DNA from: Ustilago trichophora | Lineage: Eukaryota; Basidiomycota; Ustilaginomycetes; Ustilaginales; Ustilaginaceae | DNA: 64,000 bases | Assembly: GCA_900323505.1 (NCBI GenBank) | Contig: OOIN01000004.1 | Location: 1,240,001 to 1,304,000, forward strand | Direction: 5' to 3' | Part shown: positions 1-11,559 of the stretch, piece by piece | Layout of the letters: the number at the start of each line of letters is the position of its first letter | How positions within the stretch are numbered: the stretch's first letter is position 1 | Translations under genes and position numbers: made by a program | The notes under the pieces: model-generated | Told to the model about the DNA's origin: nothing | Databases searched by the model: none | Seen by the model: the letters and a program-made list of their open reading frames with translations, nothing else

Positions 1-881
1 GCCACAACGCAGATGAGAAAAAACAGTCCTGCCGTCATGGCGCTGCTTCTCAACCGTTCCAACGGCCCAGGTACACTACATTATAGTTCCTCCCTTGACC
101 AATCACGCTTTCGTGCTGTACTATGCTGTGCTGTGGTGTCCAAAACGTGCATCTTTGAACGCCGCCGGCTCTCCTAGACGCTGACACCATGCACATCGCC
201 TGACACAACAAGTTTCCACAATAAACCACAGTCAATGTTTTCCCTTTCAGCATCCCTTTCCTCGTCTCCAGCGGATCTTAGGGAAGCAGAAAGCGTTGGC
301 CTCATGTTTGGTGTGAGAAAAAAAAAGGGCGAGAAGCAAAGAGGGCAACAAACACACGCCATCGAAAAGTGGGACGCCGCCTTGACGGTGGGCACCACCC
401 CACTTTTTCCGCCAAAGATACCCAAATTGAGTTGAGGCCAGGTGCCCGAAATTTGAGACTAACTTACAGTAGAAGGTGTGAAACATTTTCGAATGTCCAC
501 GCCGCATCCTCTTCTTCCGCTTCTGCTCATTCACTATCTTCGGAACATCCGCCTTCCCCCCGCCCTCTCTTCCACAAAGAACCCTTCTCTTCATCCCCTT
601 TCATCCTCCGCTCTTCACCATCCCCACCCCATTTTCACCGTCGCTCTCTGTCTGTGTCTATAGATCGTACCTGGTTTACCGATCTTCTCCCCCTCCATCA
701 ACCTCCATTCTTTCACCCTTTCCGACTGCTGTTTCTGCGACCTTAGAAGTCTGGCACTCCTACGCTCGCTTCGACCTCTACACGTTCATTACGGCTCTTC
801 TACACAGCAACTTTCATCGCCGCACCACCTTTCACCACCATCATCTCTTCACCTCTACATCTGCTCGACATCATCGCCATA
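1..881. other. Intergenic, promoter side of the secreted DPBB gene
   Basis: I see no convincing gene here. The half closest to the gene (about 480-880) is strongly C/T-rich on the plus strand and runs without interruption to the ATG at 882, as expected for a promoter and 5' leader in smut fungi. The open frames in this stretch are short, overlap each other on both strands and show no recognisable motif. Confidence 0.6.
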
Positions 882-1367
882 ATGAAGTTCACCACCGCCC
901 TCCTCACCTTGCTCTCGGCAGCCGTCGCTGTCTCTGCCACTGTCGACACCAACGATTCCGGCCTTGACACTCTTGGCGAGCGCTCGTTCGAGCGCAAAGC
1001 CCGCCACGTCGAGCTCGCTGCTCGCTCTGAGGGCGAGCAGGACCTCGAGAAGCGTGACTGGGTTTCCAAGTGGGGCAAGGTCACCTGGTACGGAGGCGGA
1101 CAGCTCAACAACCCAGCTTGCGGTGGCCCTACCCCCACTGACAATTCTATGATTGCCGCCGTCAAGAAGAATGGTGGATACGGAAAGTGTGGCGAGACCG
1201 TTCACATTCACTGGAAGGGAAAGATGGTCTCCGTCAAGATCGTGGATTACTGCGAGTCGTGTGAGTGGGGGCACTTCGACCTCAGTCGTAACGCTTTCAA
1301 GAAGCTTGATTCTCTTGACGCAGGTGTTCTCGAGGGCATCCACTTCAAGCTTTTCACTCGCGATTAA
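882..1367 (+). CDS. Small secreted double-psi beta-barrel (RlpA/expansin-like) protein
   Basis: A 161-residue protein with a classical signal peptide (residues 1 to about 19, hydrophobic core TALLTLLSAAVAVSA). An acidic pro-region follows, then a Lys-Arg pair at residues 57-58 (DLEKRDW) that fits Kex2 cleavage. The mature part of about 100 residues reads as a double-psi beta-barrel: WGKVTWYGGG near the start, the pairs ACGG and YGKCGE, then VDYCESCEWGHFDLS, which holds the conserved Asp and Cys pattern of RlpA-like and barwin/expansin-like folds. Four cysteines suggest two disulfides. Family members act outside the cell on walls or polysaccharides, often without proven enzyme activity. The ATG at 882 is the first in frame and gives the signal peptide directly. 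An apoplastic or wall-associated role in this organism is inference. Confidence 0.85.
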   Translation: MKFTTALLTLLSAAVAVSATVDTNDSGLDTLGERSFERKARHVELAARSEGEQDLEKRDWVSKWGKVTWYGGGQLNNPACGGPTPTDNSMIAAVKKNGGYGKCGETVHIHWKGKMVSVKIVDYCESCEWGHFDLSRNAFKKLDSLDAGVLEGIHFKLFTRD

Positions 1368-2460
1368 GCGAGCGATGTCGGCAGCACCGTTCGCGTCCAG
1401 CAGCGTGTGAATAGGGCCAGCTTGGCTTATCTGGGGGCGTCTTTCACGGGAGGCTGGCTCATAGAGTCGGACATCCAGCTTCGTGCGGCTCAAATCTCTC
1501 AACACCACCTCACGTCGTCATCCATCATTTGTCCTCCTTACCCCCGCCACATCTCAACAAACCCGTCAACTTTGGTCATTGCCTTTTGCCACGGATCCCC
1601 AATCTCCACTCACGTCACCGATCCTCTTTCCCTTTTTCATCTCTACAATAGTTACATCTTCCTCCATCGCTCCATTTTGGTCTCGTTTCGTTTCGTTTCG
1701 TTTCGCTTCGCTTCGTCCGACTCTCGTCTCTTTTGCGCGCGCGCTAGTGTCTAAGCACTGGCTGTTTTGCTGCGCCACGTCTCCTGGGGAGACGTTGTTT
1801 TTCTCCATCTTGTTTCTTTTTATACTACTGCTGTGTAACAAGGTTCCGTTTTCTTTTTATTATTATCGATTGATCGTGTGTGTAAGTGTGACTGTTGAGT
1901 TGGGGTAGGGTGGTGATGTACAGTACTGTGGTGATGTATCCATAGGAGTTTCGATGGAGGTGCCTTTGTGAAAGGGCATGATTGATCAGTACTCTTTTCC
2001 ATGTCTGGATCATGTGGTAGAGTTCTTTTTCCCACAAAGGCATCCATGTTAGCACTACAGATGCCTTTGGCAGCAATGCGGCGTCTGTAACAATGCTAGC
2101 TACTCGTTCCAATCCTTGCAGTGACATTCATTCTCGCCAGCAGAAAGAGACATCACCATCCCTCTACTCTTGACCGTGAGGGATCAATCTTTCGGAGCAG
2201 TATCCACACCCTCAGCGAATAGAACGAACGGGAAGTAGGAAATGATGCAAAGAAGGATGCGTGATTGTATTGCTTCGAGTCATGCAAATCGGATGTATGT
2301 ATGTATGGAGTGAAGATGCGTTGAGAATGCTTATGTATGTTGTGTGAGTTTGTATGGCGGTATTATGCAAAGAAGAATGTGGGGAGGAGATCATGCAATG
2401 TTCGGGTTGTATGCCCATCTATAGGAAGATGCGGAAAGGGAGAGGAACGGGCGTTGAGCA
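1368..2460. other. Intergenic between convergent genes
   Basis: This stretch holds the 3' flanks of the DPBB gene (+) and the His-rich gene (-). It contains a GTTTC-type pentanucleotide run at about 1681-1715 and a TGTACAGTACTGT word near 1918. The overlapping open frames look like chance. No gene is supported. Confidence 0.6.
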
Positions 2461-5400
2461 TTATTTGTCTTCATCGTCAAAGTCGCTAGAATGGATCGAG
2501 TTGCCGCAATCACATCGTTCACGAGTGGCGTCGTCCTCCATCTTATGATGGTGGTGGTGGCTGTTGTTGTTGTGCGGCTGAGGGCGGTGACGACGTGATT
2601 TGTGCGTGCTATTCCCAACCTCATGATGATCGTGATGATCGTGATCATACTCATCTGACCCACATGCACTGCCGTGGTCGTGATGACAGGTATGCTCATG
2701 ATCATATTCGCATCCATGGTGGTGGTCGTGGTCATGTTCATGATCGTGATGATGATGATCGTGTTCATGATCATGATGATGCCCACAGCCGCCGGCACCG
2801 TTCGTCTTTGCACTCGGCTTTTTCTGTAAAGCAGCCTGCGCCTTCGACTTGGCCTTACTCTTCTTCTCCACCAGCTTCTTGCGGTTTCGACAGGCGCGAA
2901 GCATGAGTGGTGCCTCGCCGTAGTAGAGCTCATATTCGCAAAAAACACAGATCCAGTCGTCGTCGGTGAAAAGCGCCGAGCCGATCCCGTGCTGACGACC
3001 GTGGCCAAAGCCGTGTTTGCAGGACGCACCGTGTTGGTGCGCAGACTCAGTGGTAGGCTTGCGAGTGGCCGTGCGGCGACCATTCGCCGCCTTGGCTTTG
3101 CCGCGTGGAGCAGGAACAGGAGTTAGCTTGGGCGGCGCAGTTGACGGTTGATGCTTTACAGGCTGCGCCGGGGTCAGGGTTCCACTGCGAGACTGTGAAG
3201 GTGCGGGAGGTGGCGGAAGTGGAGTAGGTGCAGTCTTGACCGGCTGACGAGTTGGACCGGGCTTGGCGCCGATCATTTGCCGCTGCTCGAGCTGATGTTG
3301 GAACTCCAACGCGTGGCGGACCCAGGGCGGTGCGTGGTCGGGAAGTCCATCGTTATGCTTGGTTGGATCGCTAACCGATTCATTCCTGCGGCTGTTGGGC
3401 ACAGGTGCTGGAACTGACGGAGGCGCTGCCACAGCTTTACTGAGAGCCTTTGCCATGGCATGCGTATCACCTTGTCTTCCACTGTCAGAGAGATTGCGAG
3501 TGGCAGCATCAAGCTGCGACCGCAATTCGCGAAGGCGCAGTGTGATGGCGGATGACATGCGAAAGTCAAATGAAGATGTTGGTGCAGCAAGTGTGCGGCT
3601 GGAGGATGTTTTTCCCGCTGAAGTTCCAATGATCTGCGCTGCAGTCGGCGTGATCGTCTCTGCACCAGGATTCTCCTTTGAGACGACGTGCTCACGCTCT
3701 CGTGATGGCGATGGCGATGGCGATGGCGATGACGATGACGATGACGAAATTTTGGATCCACGTTTTGTAGGAGTATCTTTGCTCCGTGAAGTATTCTGCG
3801 TCGGAGAGGGCGATCCGTTGACCTTGACGGACGACGTACTGGGAAAGCTAGAGTTACCTCCTCCAGCGGCAGCAGCAGCTCTGGCGCGGATCTCAGCGAT
3901 AGTCAGCGGCTTAGCAGACGAATTGCTTCCTCGAATTGCCTGCGCTCTCTTTCCCGCCTTCAATGCGCGTTTCGGCGGTGCACGTTTCTCTGGCGTGGTC
4001 GGGGCTTCCAAGTCGGCTTTGGACTGCGCCTGCTGAACCTCTCGTAAAGCTTGCTGCTCTTGTCTTTGTCGGGCCTCCTCTTGTCTCCTATCGAGCCGCC
4101 TTTGTTGGAAGATGAAGGCAAGGCGTGCGCGAATGCGACCTCTGAGGGCCGCTCTCTGATGCTCCGCGCTGGATGGTCGCGGTGGAAGGCGCACGAATGT
4201 GTGGCGACGCACGGAAGGCAGCTCTGATGGTGCAGGTACATTGAAGACCTGCTTGTGCTCGTTGTCGTTGTCTGCTCGTGAAACAGTCTGGCGGATTGTG
4301 CTGGTCATTTCAACAAGAGCACGTTCCCGACCATGAGGATCAGCTCCTATTGACGTCGACATAGCAGGGCCGCTGTTTGAAGGCAAGTGTACAGCATCAT
4401 TCTGCAAGCCTTTGTCGGGATTGGCGATGGAGGCGAGACCAGATGCGCCGGGACTGCTGAAGCGGCTGCTCTTACGTTTCTTTTTGTTACCGAGATGGGC
4501 TGTGCGACAGGCGTCAAAGTCGAGGTACTCGCTTTCGTCATCGGAGGCATTGTGAACGTGATGATGAGAGTGAACGCTTTCATCGTCATCAAGGGCAGCA
4601 GAGCAACTGGACTCTTCCAAGCCGTGGAGGTGGCTCCCATGGTTCCGAGCACCGCCCCTGGTGTAGCTGCCCGGGACAGTGAATGCAGAGGAGTCGTAAG
4701 GTCCATAGAAAAGGGGCGATGATAATCGATTGTACTTGGACAAGTTTTCGGGGCTTGCCTGTTGGCTGTACAAGAGGATGAATTGAGCTGCGCGTTGTCG
4801 GTAGTGGAAGCCATCGTCGGTCAGTTTGGCGGGCAGTGAGGGGAAGCGGAAGTGCGACTCGGAATCAGAGATACGACCTGATTCTCCCGGTGCCGTCAAT
4901 TCCGGTGCGGTCAGTGAGACCGTAGCTGGTGACTGGGGATGCGACGACAAGTGCAGCTGCTGAAAGTGCTGCGACAGTGCCTGCGAGGGGACAGAAGCAT
5001 CTTTACTAGCAGTGCCGATGTCCTGGACGGAGGTGCCGAGTCTGTGCGAAGTTCGGGTGAGCGCATGCGTTTGACTGCTTGTTGTTTGACTGCTTGTTTT
5101 GTAGCTGGAATCATCGGAAGCGAGACGCGGAGGTGCCGCTTGATCCTGAGATCCGAGCGGTGAAAGTGCACCCGCCACCGAAGGGCCCTGTGAAGCATGA
5201 GACGCTCTCTTTGGCATACCTCGAATCCTGCGTCGAACATTTGCTTGAGCAAGAGCAAACGGTACTGAGGGCAGATTCTCGGATTCCGTGGTCGGTGATG
5301 TGCCGTCCAGGTCAGCGTGGGCCGACGAAGGCGAAGCGTCGTTGTTGAGCAGGGTGCGCTCGTAGGTCATGAAGCGGCGAAAAACCTCGGGTGTGATGTC

Positions 5401-5496
5401 ATGATGCTGGGATGTCAGCTTGATTGGTTGGTGCGCATGCTGGGAAGAATCTGAATGGCCGTTGCCTTGGACGGCCACAGGACCGCTGCGAGCCAT
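2461..5496 (-). CDS. Protein of unknown function with His-rich metal-binding-like C-terminus
   Basis: A 1011-residue single-exon protein that I do not recognise as a named family. Most of it is low complexity: Ser/Pro-rich N-terminal third, a basic Arg/Gln-rich stretch suggesting coiled coil in the middle (around AALRGRIRARLAFIFQQRRL), and an SPSPSPSPS run. Two better-ordered blocks stand out: FRRFMTYERTLLNN near residue 40, and a block ending DDDWICVFCEYELYYGE that contains a CxxC pair and is followed by basic residues. The last 110 residues (about 2461-2790) are extremely His/Asp/Glu-rich with scattered Cys (HDHEHDH patterns), then CDCGNSIH at the end, suggesting Zn or Cu binding. It is divergent from the copper ATPase, 1.3 kb away. 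ATG at 5496 is the first in frame. The function is unknown and the metal link is inference. Confidence 0.75.
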   Translation of the reverse strand: MARSGPVAVQGNGHSDSSQHAHQPIKLTSQHHDITPEVFRRFMTYERTLLNNDASPSSAHADLDGTSPTTESENLPSVPFALAQANVRRRIRGMPKRASHASQGPSVAGALSPLGSQDQAAPPRLASDDSSYKTSSQTTSSQTHALTRTSHRLGTSVQDIGTASKDASVPSQALSQHFQQLHLSSHPQSPATVSLTAPELTAPGESGRISDSESHFRFPSLPAKLTDDGFHYRQRAAQFILLYSQQASPENLSKYNRLSSPLFYGPYDSSAFTVPGSYTRGGARNHGSHLHGLEESSCSAALDDDESVHSHHHVHNASDDESEYLDFDACRTAHLGNKKKRKSSRFSSPGASGLASIANPDKGLQNDAVHLPSNSGPAMSTSIGADPHGRERALVEMTSTIRQTVSRADNDNEHKQVFNVPAPSELPSVRRHTFVRLPPRPSSAEHQRAALRGRIRARLAFIFQQRRLDRRQEEARQRQEQQALREVQQAQSKADLEAPTTPEKRAPPKRALKAGKRAQAIRGSNSSAKPLTIAEIRARAAAAAGGGNSSFPSTSSVKVNGSPSPTQNTSRSKDTPTKRGSKISSSSSSSPSPSPSPSREREHVVSKENPGAETITPTAAQIIGTSAGKTSSSRTLAAPTSSFDFRMSSAITLRLRELRSQLDAATRNLSDSGRQGDTHAMAKALSKAVAAPPSVPAPVPNSRRNESVSDPTKHNDGLPDHAPPWVRHALEFQHQLEQRQMIGAKPGPTRQPVKTAPTPLPPPPAPSQSRSGTLTPAQPVKHQPSTAPPKLTPVPAPRGKAKAANGRRTATRKPTTESAHQHGASCKHGFGHGRQHGIGSALFTDDDWICVFCEYELYYGEAPLMLRACRNRKKLVEKKSKAKSKAQAALQKKPSAKTNGAGGCGHHHDHEHDHHHHDHEHDHDHHHGCEYDHEHTCHHDHGSACGSDEYDHDHHDHHEVGNSTHKSRRHRPQPHNNNSHHHHHKMEDDATRERCDCGNSIHSSDFDDEDK

Positions 5497-6839
5497 TGAT
5501 CAGATGAGCGTCGGAGTCGTCGACTCACTCTGCTACCAAAAGCCAAGGCGGAGGTCTATTGAGACAGTTCTATGCTGAAATCTCCATGGTGTCAACTCGC
5601 CTGAATATAGCGAGCAGGGCTTGAATCGTGAAGAAGCAAAAGACAGGCAGTTCGAATATTGATCGTAGTGTCGATGCAAAGATGAGGAAGTGGCCCTTGA
5701 CGCAGAGCCGGAATAATGCTGCACCCTTTAAACCTGAGAAAGCGCTGTGATGAAGTTGGAGAGGTTCTAGCCAAAAATGTGCCGGTATGCAATGCAGACG
5801 GGACGATATATTGAGGAGCCTTGAAGCCGTTAAAGATGTTGTGACCAGAAGAGTGTTTATGATAGTCGATTGATGATCAGGGATGACACTTGGCAAAGGG
5901 CAACCAAGAATCCACAAGAAAGCGCATGTGCAACCTGAACGCAGCACCCACAGCGCAGTGCACCGCTCCGTGGCTATCTCGCTGTTGGCTTGGAAATTTC
6001 TGGTTGCACATCACATTTTGACTTTATCCCTCTCCACTCGGCCGGCGCTTCCCACGCTTGCAATGTGACTGCCTTATGTATGCCCTTTGTGCTTTGACCT
6101 GACACCTATTCCGTTGCAACCGGTCGAGCAAGCTGCCTGAATGTCAGTGAAACAAACTGCAAGCCTGCTCTGAAACAGCTGTACGTAGATCTCGCTACAC
6201 TGACAGCATGTCTCTGGGCTGGGAAGGTGTTGGACAGAATCGTTAAGGAAGGCAAATCTAATTTTTTTTGATCCCGATTTGGTGGCCCACCGACGGCGTA
6301 AAGTAACCCGAATGAGCCAAAACAAGCAGACACAGTAGGGCTTCAGTTGCAACCGTTTCAACTTGGTTGAGCATCAGTGAGCAGAGCTAGCATGAATTGC
6401 TGTGCGGTAGTAGATGCTGAGCTCATGTAGCAGGAGCTTCCAACTGTCGGCCCGATTGCGAGCCCAAGCATCTAGCATGCAGAGTCCCCGATGCGATCAG
6501 GAGTGAGCGAAATTGCCTCACTTTCTGTCTTGCATAAACGGCGAAAATGCCTCAGATTGCAACCGAAAACGTCAGCATTTCCATCTCGGAACGTTAACCA
6601 TCTCGGCGCATTTATGTATTTTTTCTTTTAATTAATCCTCGGACCGATTCTTGTGGACCTCCTCGGCTTGACTTCCACAAGTCCCGCTTGCTTCATCACT
6701 TCGTTGTTGCATCAACCCTCTTTCATCTTGACCTTTCGCTTTCGTATAAAGAAGCCGTCGTTGGGACGACCGCTCCCTGCTTCCATCTCCATTCGGCTCC
6801 AATCCGACTCTGAATCTGACGCAAGTTGAGCTCGTCACC
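5497..6839. other. Divergent intergenic region (His-rich gene / copper ATPase)
   Basis: This is the shared upstream region of two divergent genes. I find no supported gene; the frames present are short and overlap. A TTTTTTCTTTTAATTAAT stretch lies about 210 bp before the ATPase ATG, followed by C/T-rich leader sequence. No copper-response motif is claimed. Confidence 0.55.
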
Positions 6840-9800
6840 ATGACTCTTTCACGGCATGCCGACCGCGGCGACTCGACACAGGACCAGGAGCGCGTGCCTC
6901 TGCTTCAAAACGGTTATGCAGCCACGATGCCTCGATACAATGCGGTAGACGGCACTGACGATGACTATCAGCGTCCTCTGGTTTCGAAGGGCTCAGGCCA
7001 ATCTTCCTCACGCCGCCGCATCGGTCAAAGCTCATCGGATCTCATTGTGAGAATACAGGCTATCTGTCCCAACATCCACTGCCCGTCTTGTATCTCGCAT
7101 CTCTCCAATTTGGTTTCGACTCTCAATATCGACGAGTCATCCCATACACGCATCGCCAACGTCGACACCTCTCTCATCGATCGCAGCGTCAATTTCGATC
7201 TCGTCATTTCCAACGTCGGCGCTATCAGTCAGCCTCGAGCTCTCTCCAAGCTCCTCGTCTGCATCCTCAGCGAAATCGCAACAATCCTCGCCGAGGATGG
7301 CTTTCCTGTGGATCATCTCCGATCCAAACTCGCATCCGCCACACCTTCTCATCGCAGACACAAAGACCTCAATTTCGTCCTCGACGCACCTGATCTCTAC
7401 CGCAAGCAGCCTTCGAGCCCAACAGCCCATAGCCTGCCCGACGATGCCCGTGTAGGCGCAAATTCCGACGGAGCCAAACCTCATTCTATCCTTGGCACCT
7501 TTCCCGCCTCCCTTGGATCCACACTCCGCTCCGCTTGGTCTCGCTCAAAAGCTGCCGATCAAGAGTTCGTACGTTTACAACAAGAGCGCTGGCGCAAGCA
7601 CGTACAGGTTTGCGAGGCCTGTCGAGCAGGTGTTTCACACGAGCACGCTTCCTTGCTATCTCAGAGTAATGGAATCGATCCATCGAGCGGCGTCAAGCAG
7701 TGTGCTGCTGATGATGCTGATGAAAGAGTGCTTGCGACCTTTTCGGTCGCAGGTATGACTTGTGCATCCTGTGCTCAGTCCATCACCAAGGCGGTCCAAG
7801 CCGAGACTTCGATCCTAGTCCACTCGATTCAAGTCAACGTCATGTCTGCCTCTGCCACTGTAATCACACATCCTTCCGCCGTGGACAAGGTGGCCGAAAC
7901 CATCGACAATGCCGGCTTTGAGGTGCAGCTGATCAAAACTGAACCAGTGCCCCGACCACGTAAACATGGTAATGTAGGCTCTGACTCGCAGTGGGTTGGA
8001 AAGCTCTCCGTCCAAGGCATGACTTGTGCAAGCTGTGTCCAAAGCATCACTTCTGCCCTCAACTCTTTCTCGGAGGAGACGAACGCGCAGAATGCGATAA
8101 AGATTCTCGAAACTTCGATTAATCTCATGGGCAAGTCAGCCGACGTTAAGCTTTCTTCAGATTCATCGGAAGAGATTGGAAAAGTAGAGGTAGAGAAACG
8201 GCTTAGAGGCATCATCAGCGAGATCGAAGACATTGGTTTCGATGCCGAACTACTCACAGTCCAACAGGAGCAAAGCAATGGCGCAGCACACAAGCGCATC
8301 GGCAGGATTGCAGAGGATGGCTCGCTTTCGAGGTCCGTCCGCGTCAAAGTGGAAGGCATGTTCTGTCAGAACTGCGTCACCAAGGTCCGCGACTACTTTA
8401 CAGACATGCAACATGAACATAGCTCCGACATCGAAGTTGACGAGGACGACCTCGAGGCGTTCAACTTGTCAAAGCCCTTCTTGAGCTTCAGCTACACTTC
8501 TGGTCCCAACTCCAAGATCCGCCTGCGCGACGTGCTGGACGACATCAGTCAGCTCGACCCGTCTTTTGACGCCCACTACTCTCCTCCCGCTTCCCTTGCC
8601 TCTCGCTCCGCCGTACTGGCCCGCAAGGAGCTTCGGAATCTCTTGCTGCGACTCAGCATCGCTGCTCTCTTTGCCGTCCCTTCGCTCGTCATCTCCATGA
8701 TCGCACCCGTGTTGCCACCGGATCAGCCGTTGCGACGTTACCTCTCCAAGTACGTCATTGGATCCGCGACCAAGGGGAAGTGGCCATGTGGATCATTTCC
8801 ACTCCTGTTCAGTTTGGCGTCGGCTCCATCTTTTTCAGAAAAGCATGGCGCAGCCTCTCGGCTGTCTGGAAGGGAGGACGCTCTTGGACCGACCGCTTCC
8901 TCCGTTTCGGCAACATGGACGTTCTCGTAGCGCTTGGCACACTCGTTGCCTACACATCGTCCCTCGCATTTCTCGTTATGGATGCTTTCCGCGCACCGCA
9001 AGGTCACCCCACGTTCCGAATGCTCTCCAGCAGCAACAAGGGCAAAAACGGCAACTCGATGCAAACCGAGATGGGAATGACGTATTTCGAGGTTTCCGTC
9101 TTCCTCGTCTTCTTTATCCTCCTTGGACGTGCGCTCGAATCGATCAGCAAGAAGAAGACTGGTGATGCAGTCGCTGACCTTGGCAAGATGAAGCCTTCTT
9201 CGGCCTATCTCGTACTCGATCCGTCAAACCCTGCACAGAGCAAGACCGAAGTCGTCGACGTAGACATGCTCGAGATCGGCGATATGGTGCTGGTGCCGTA
9301 TGGATCTTCTCCACCGTTGGACAGCTTATTCGCAGGTACTCCGACAGGCAAGGAGGACGCACAAGGCCTCCTCGACGAGAGTAGTTTGTCCGGTGAAGCT
9401 CGGCCCGTCAGCAAACAGGCTGGAGACAATGTCTTTGCAGGGACAATCAACGTCTCGCCCACCGCAATCTTTGCACGTGTCGGCGTGCTGCCAGGCTCCT
9501 GCATGATCGATGAGATCCTCGACGTCGTCCAAGAATCCGCAGGCAAGAAGGCGAGCATTGCCCAGCTCGCCGACAAGATCACCGGCGTGTTTGTCCCGAT
9601 CATCGTCTACATTTCTTTATCTGTTTTCCTGCTTTGGACGGTGCTTCTGTATTCCGGTGTACTTTCGGAATCGTGGCAAGCCAGGCATGTGCCACACTAC
9701 GGCGAGCCGGGAGCGAGACTTTTGTGGGCGCTGCAGTTCGGTATCTCGTGCTTGTTGGTGGCTTGTCCATGCGGCATTGGTCTCGCGGCGCCGACTTCGC

Positions 9801-11095
9801 AACTGGCAGGGATTGGACTGGCTTCGAAGCATGGAATCTTGGTCAACGGTGGCGGGGAGGCATTTAGAGCGGCAAGTGCGGCTGCAAGGGGAAGCGCGGA
9901 CCTCGTCGTTGTCTTTGACAAGACTGGCACCATTACCAAGGGTGAAGCTGTCAAGGTTACCTCGCACCGCTTTTCAACCACGTTCGATCAGTCTTTTGGT
10001 GCGAGCAATGATACTAAACGCTTGGAAGATCAAACGCTCCTCCGCCTCGTTGACCTTGTCGAGCAGTCGAGCACACACCCTTACGCGACTGCCGTGCGCG
10101 GGTTCGTCGCTGAGCGACTTGGCCAGTCCAATCCTGCTGGCGCCGGCACAACTCTGCCAAAGCTGGTCGACGTCAGCGAAGTGGCAGGCAAAGGAATTCG
10201 AGCGACCTTCGAGGGACGAGGCTCCTCCTTCCTCCTCCTGATCGGAAACAAACGGCTTATGGACGAAATGGAAGGAGCCTACTCTCGAATGGACAGCACC
10301 ATCAAAGCTGCGGAACAAGACTGGTGGGCTGCGGCCAACAGCGTGCTCTACGTCGGATACCAATCCTCGTCCTCACCAGGGGAAATTTGCCTGGCAGTTG
10401 CGATCAGCGACGTCATCCGTCCCGAAGCCTCTTGGGTGATCCACCATCTCAAACAGCGTTTCGGCGCCGAAGTCTGGATGGTGAGCGGCGACAATGAAGC
10501 CACAGCCCGCGGCGTTGCTTCCCAAGTCGGAATTCCTGTGTCCCAAGTTGTCGCTGGAGTATTGCCTGTGCAGAAGAAGGAGTGGGTGGAGCGTCTACAG
10601 CTACCTCCATCGCAGCGCGACCTTGAGCATCCTTCAGCGCCAAGAGACCGCAGGTCATGGTGGCGTCCAAGTCAATTCAAGCAACGAATGGTCTGCTTCG
10701 TCGGCGACGGAATCAATGATTCACCTGCGCTCTCCTCCGCCTCTCTCGGCATAGCATTGGGCTCCGGAAGCTCCATCGCCCACTCATCCTCCGACTTTAT
10801 TCTCCTGCGCCGCCATTCACCCCTTCTCTCCCTGCCGCTCGTGCTAACACTGTCAAATGCGACATACCTCAAGATCTGGACAAACTTTGCCTGGGCTTTT
10901 GTGTTCAACCTTTGTCTGATTCCTATCGCGGCTGGAGCGCTGGTAGAAGTAGGTGTAGGATTGGGACCGGCACTCAGCGGGCTAGCTATGGCTTTCAGCT
11001 CTACAAGTGTCGTGCTCAACAGTCTGACCCTGAGGTGGTGGCGGCCCGAAAAGGATGTCAGGAAGAGAATTGGAGAAAGCGAGCAGCAGGAATAG
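6840..11095 (+). CDS. Copper-transporting P1B-type ATPase, read in two frames
   Basis: A heavy-metal P-type ATPase of about 1,415 residues if its two frames are joined. Four N-terminal metal-binding modules are visible: NIHCPSC (residue 81 region), GMTCASC (about 305), GMTCASC (about 393) and GMFCQNC (about 505). The transport core follows: LDESSLSGEA actuator loop, the CPC motif in ACPCGIGLAAPTS within a membrane helix, phosphorylation site FDKTGTITKGE, STHPYA (the HP motif of P1B pumps), MVSGDNEAT and FVGDGINDSPAL. These features fix Cu(I) export. The cell location (Golgi like Ccc2 or plasma membrane like Crp1/CrpA) cannot be told apart, though CPCGIGL is common in the fungal detoxification group as I recall it. 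The frame starting at 6840 stays homologous to about 8777 and the other frame takes over from 8777, inside the second membrane segment. A missing G in the GGGG run at 8774-8777 would explain this (see findings). Confidence 0.88.
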
Positions 11096-11559
11096 ACGAG
11101 TAGACTCATCACAGCTTTGATTCAGCGCAATTCAAGAGCCGTAGAGATGTTCTGAAAAAAAATGTCAAGTGATGTGTGTGTTCAGTGATATCGCTAGTCG
11201 GGGATGAGGAGCAAGAGGTGTGGTGCAGAACTCGACAGCGCTGCACCCGGGCGAGAGAGGGGAGAGTGTGGGACCTTGCCTTATTTTCGGCAAGTCAAAG
11301 GCGAGTTGGAAGAAATCAGACGCGCCAGCCTTAAAGGCACATCAGTGTGAGTGTCAGCCTCGAAGCTCGTGCAATTGCCGGTTCGCGCACGGTGCCACCT
11401 CAGCAACGACTCCTTTTGCTGTTGGTGCTCTCCTAAAGCTCCACGTCGTCTTTGGTCTTAACTTCATCTCACCCGCATCAATCAACCCTCTTTCTCCCTC
11501 TCTCTCTTCCTCTCTTCTCTCATCTTCCGTTTCTTTTGGGAGGGAAAACATCTGTCAAG
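11096..11559. other. Intergenic, promoter side of cyclophilin
   Basis: The stretch lies between two plus-strand genes. It contains a GAGAGG-rich segment at 11250-11275 and a C/T-rich leader just before the cyclophilin ATG. No gene is seen. Confidence 0.6.

Noticed and set aside
8750..8838. 89-nt intron in the copper ATPase
   Set aside because: It fits splice consensus and restores the frame, but deletes a conserved membrane helix that is well preserved in the other frame; a one-base lesion explains the data better.
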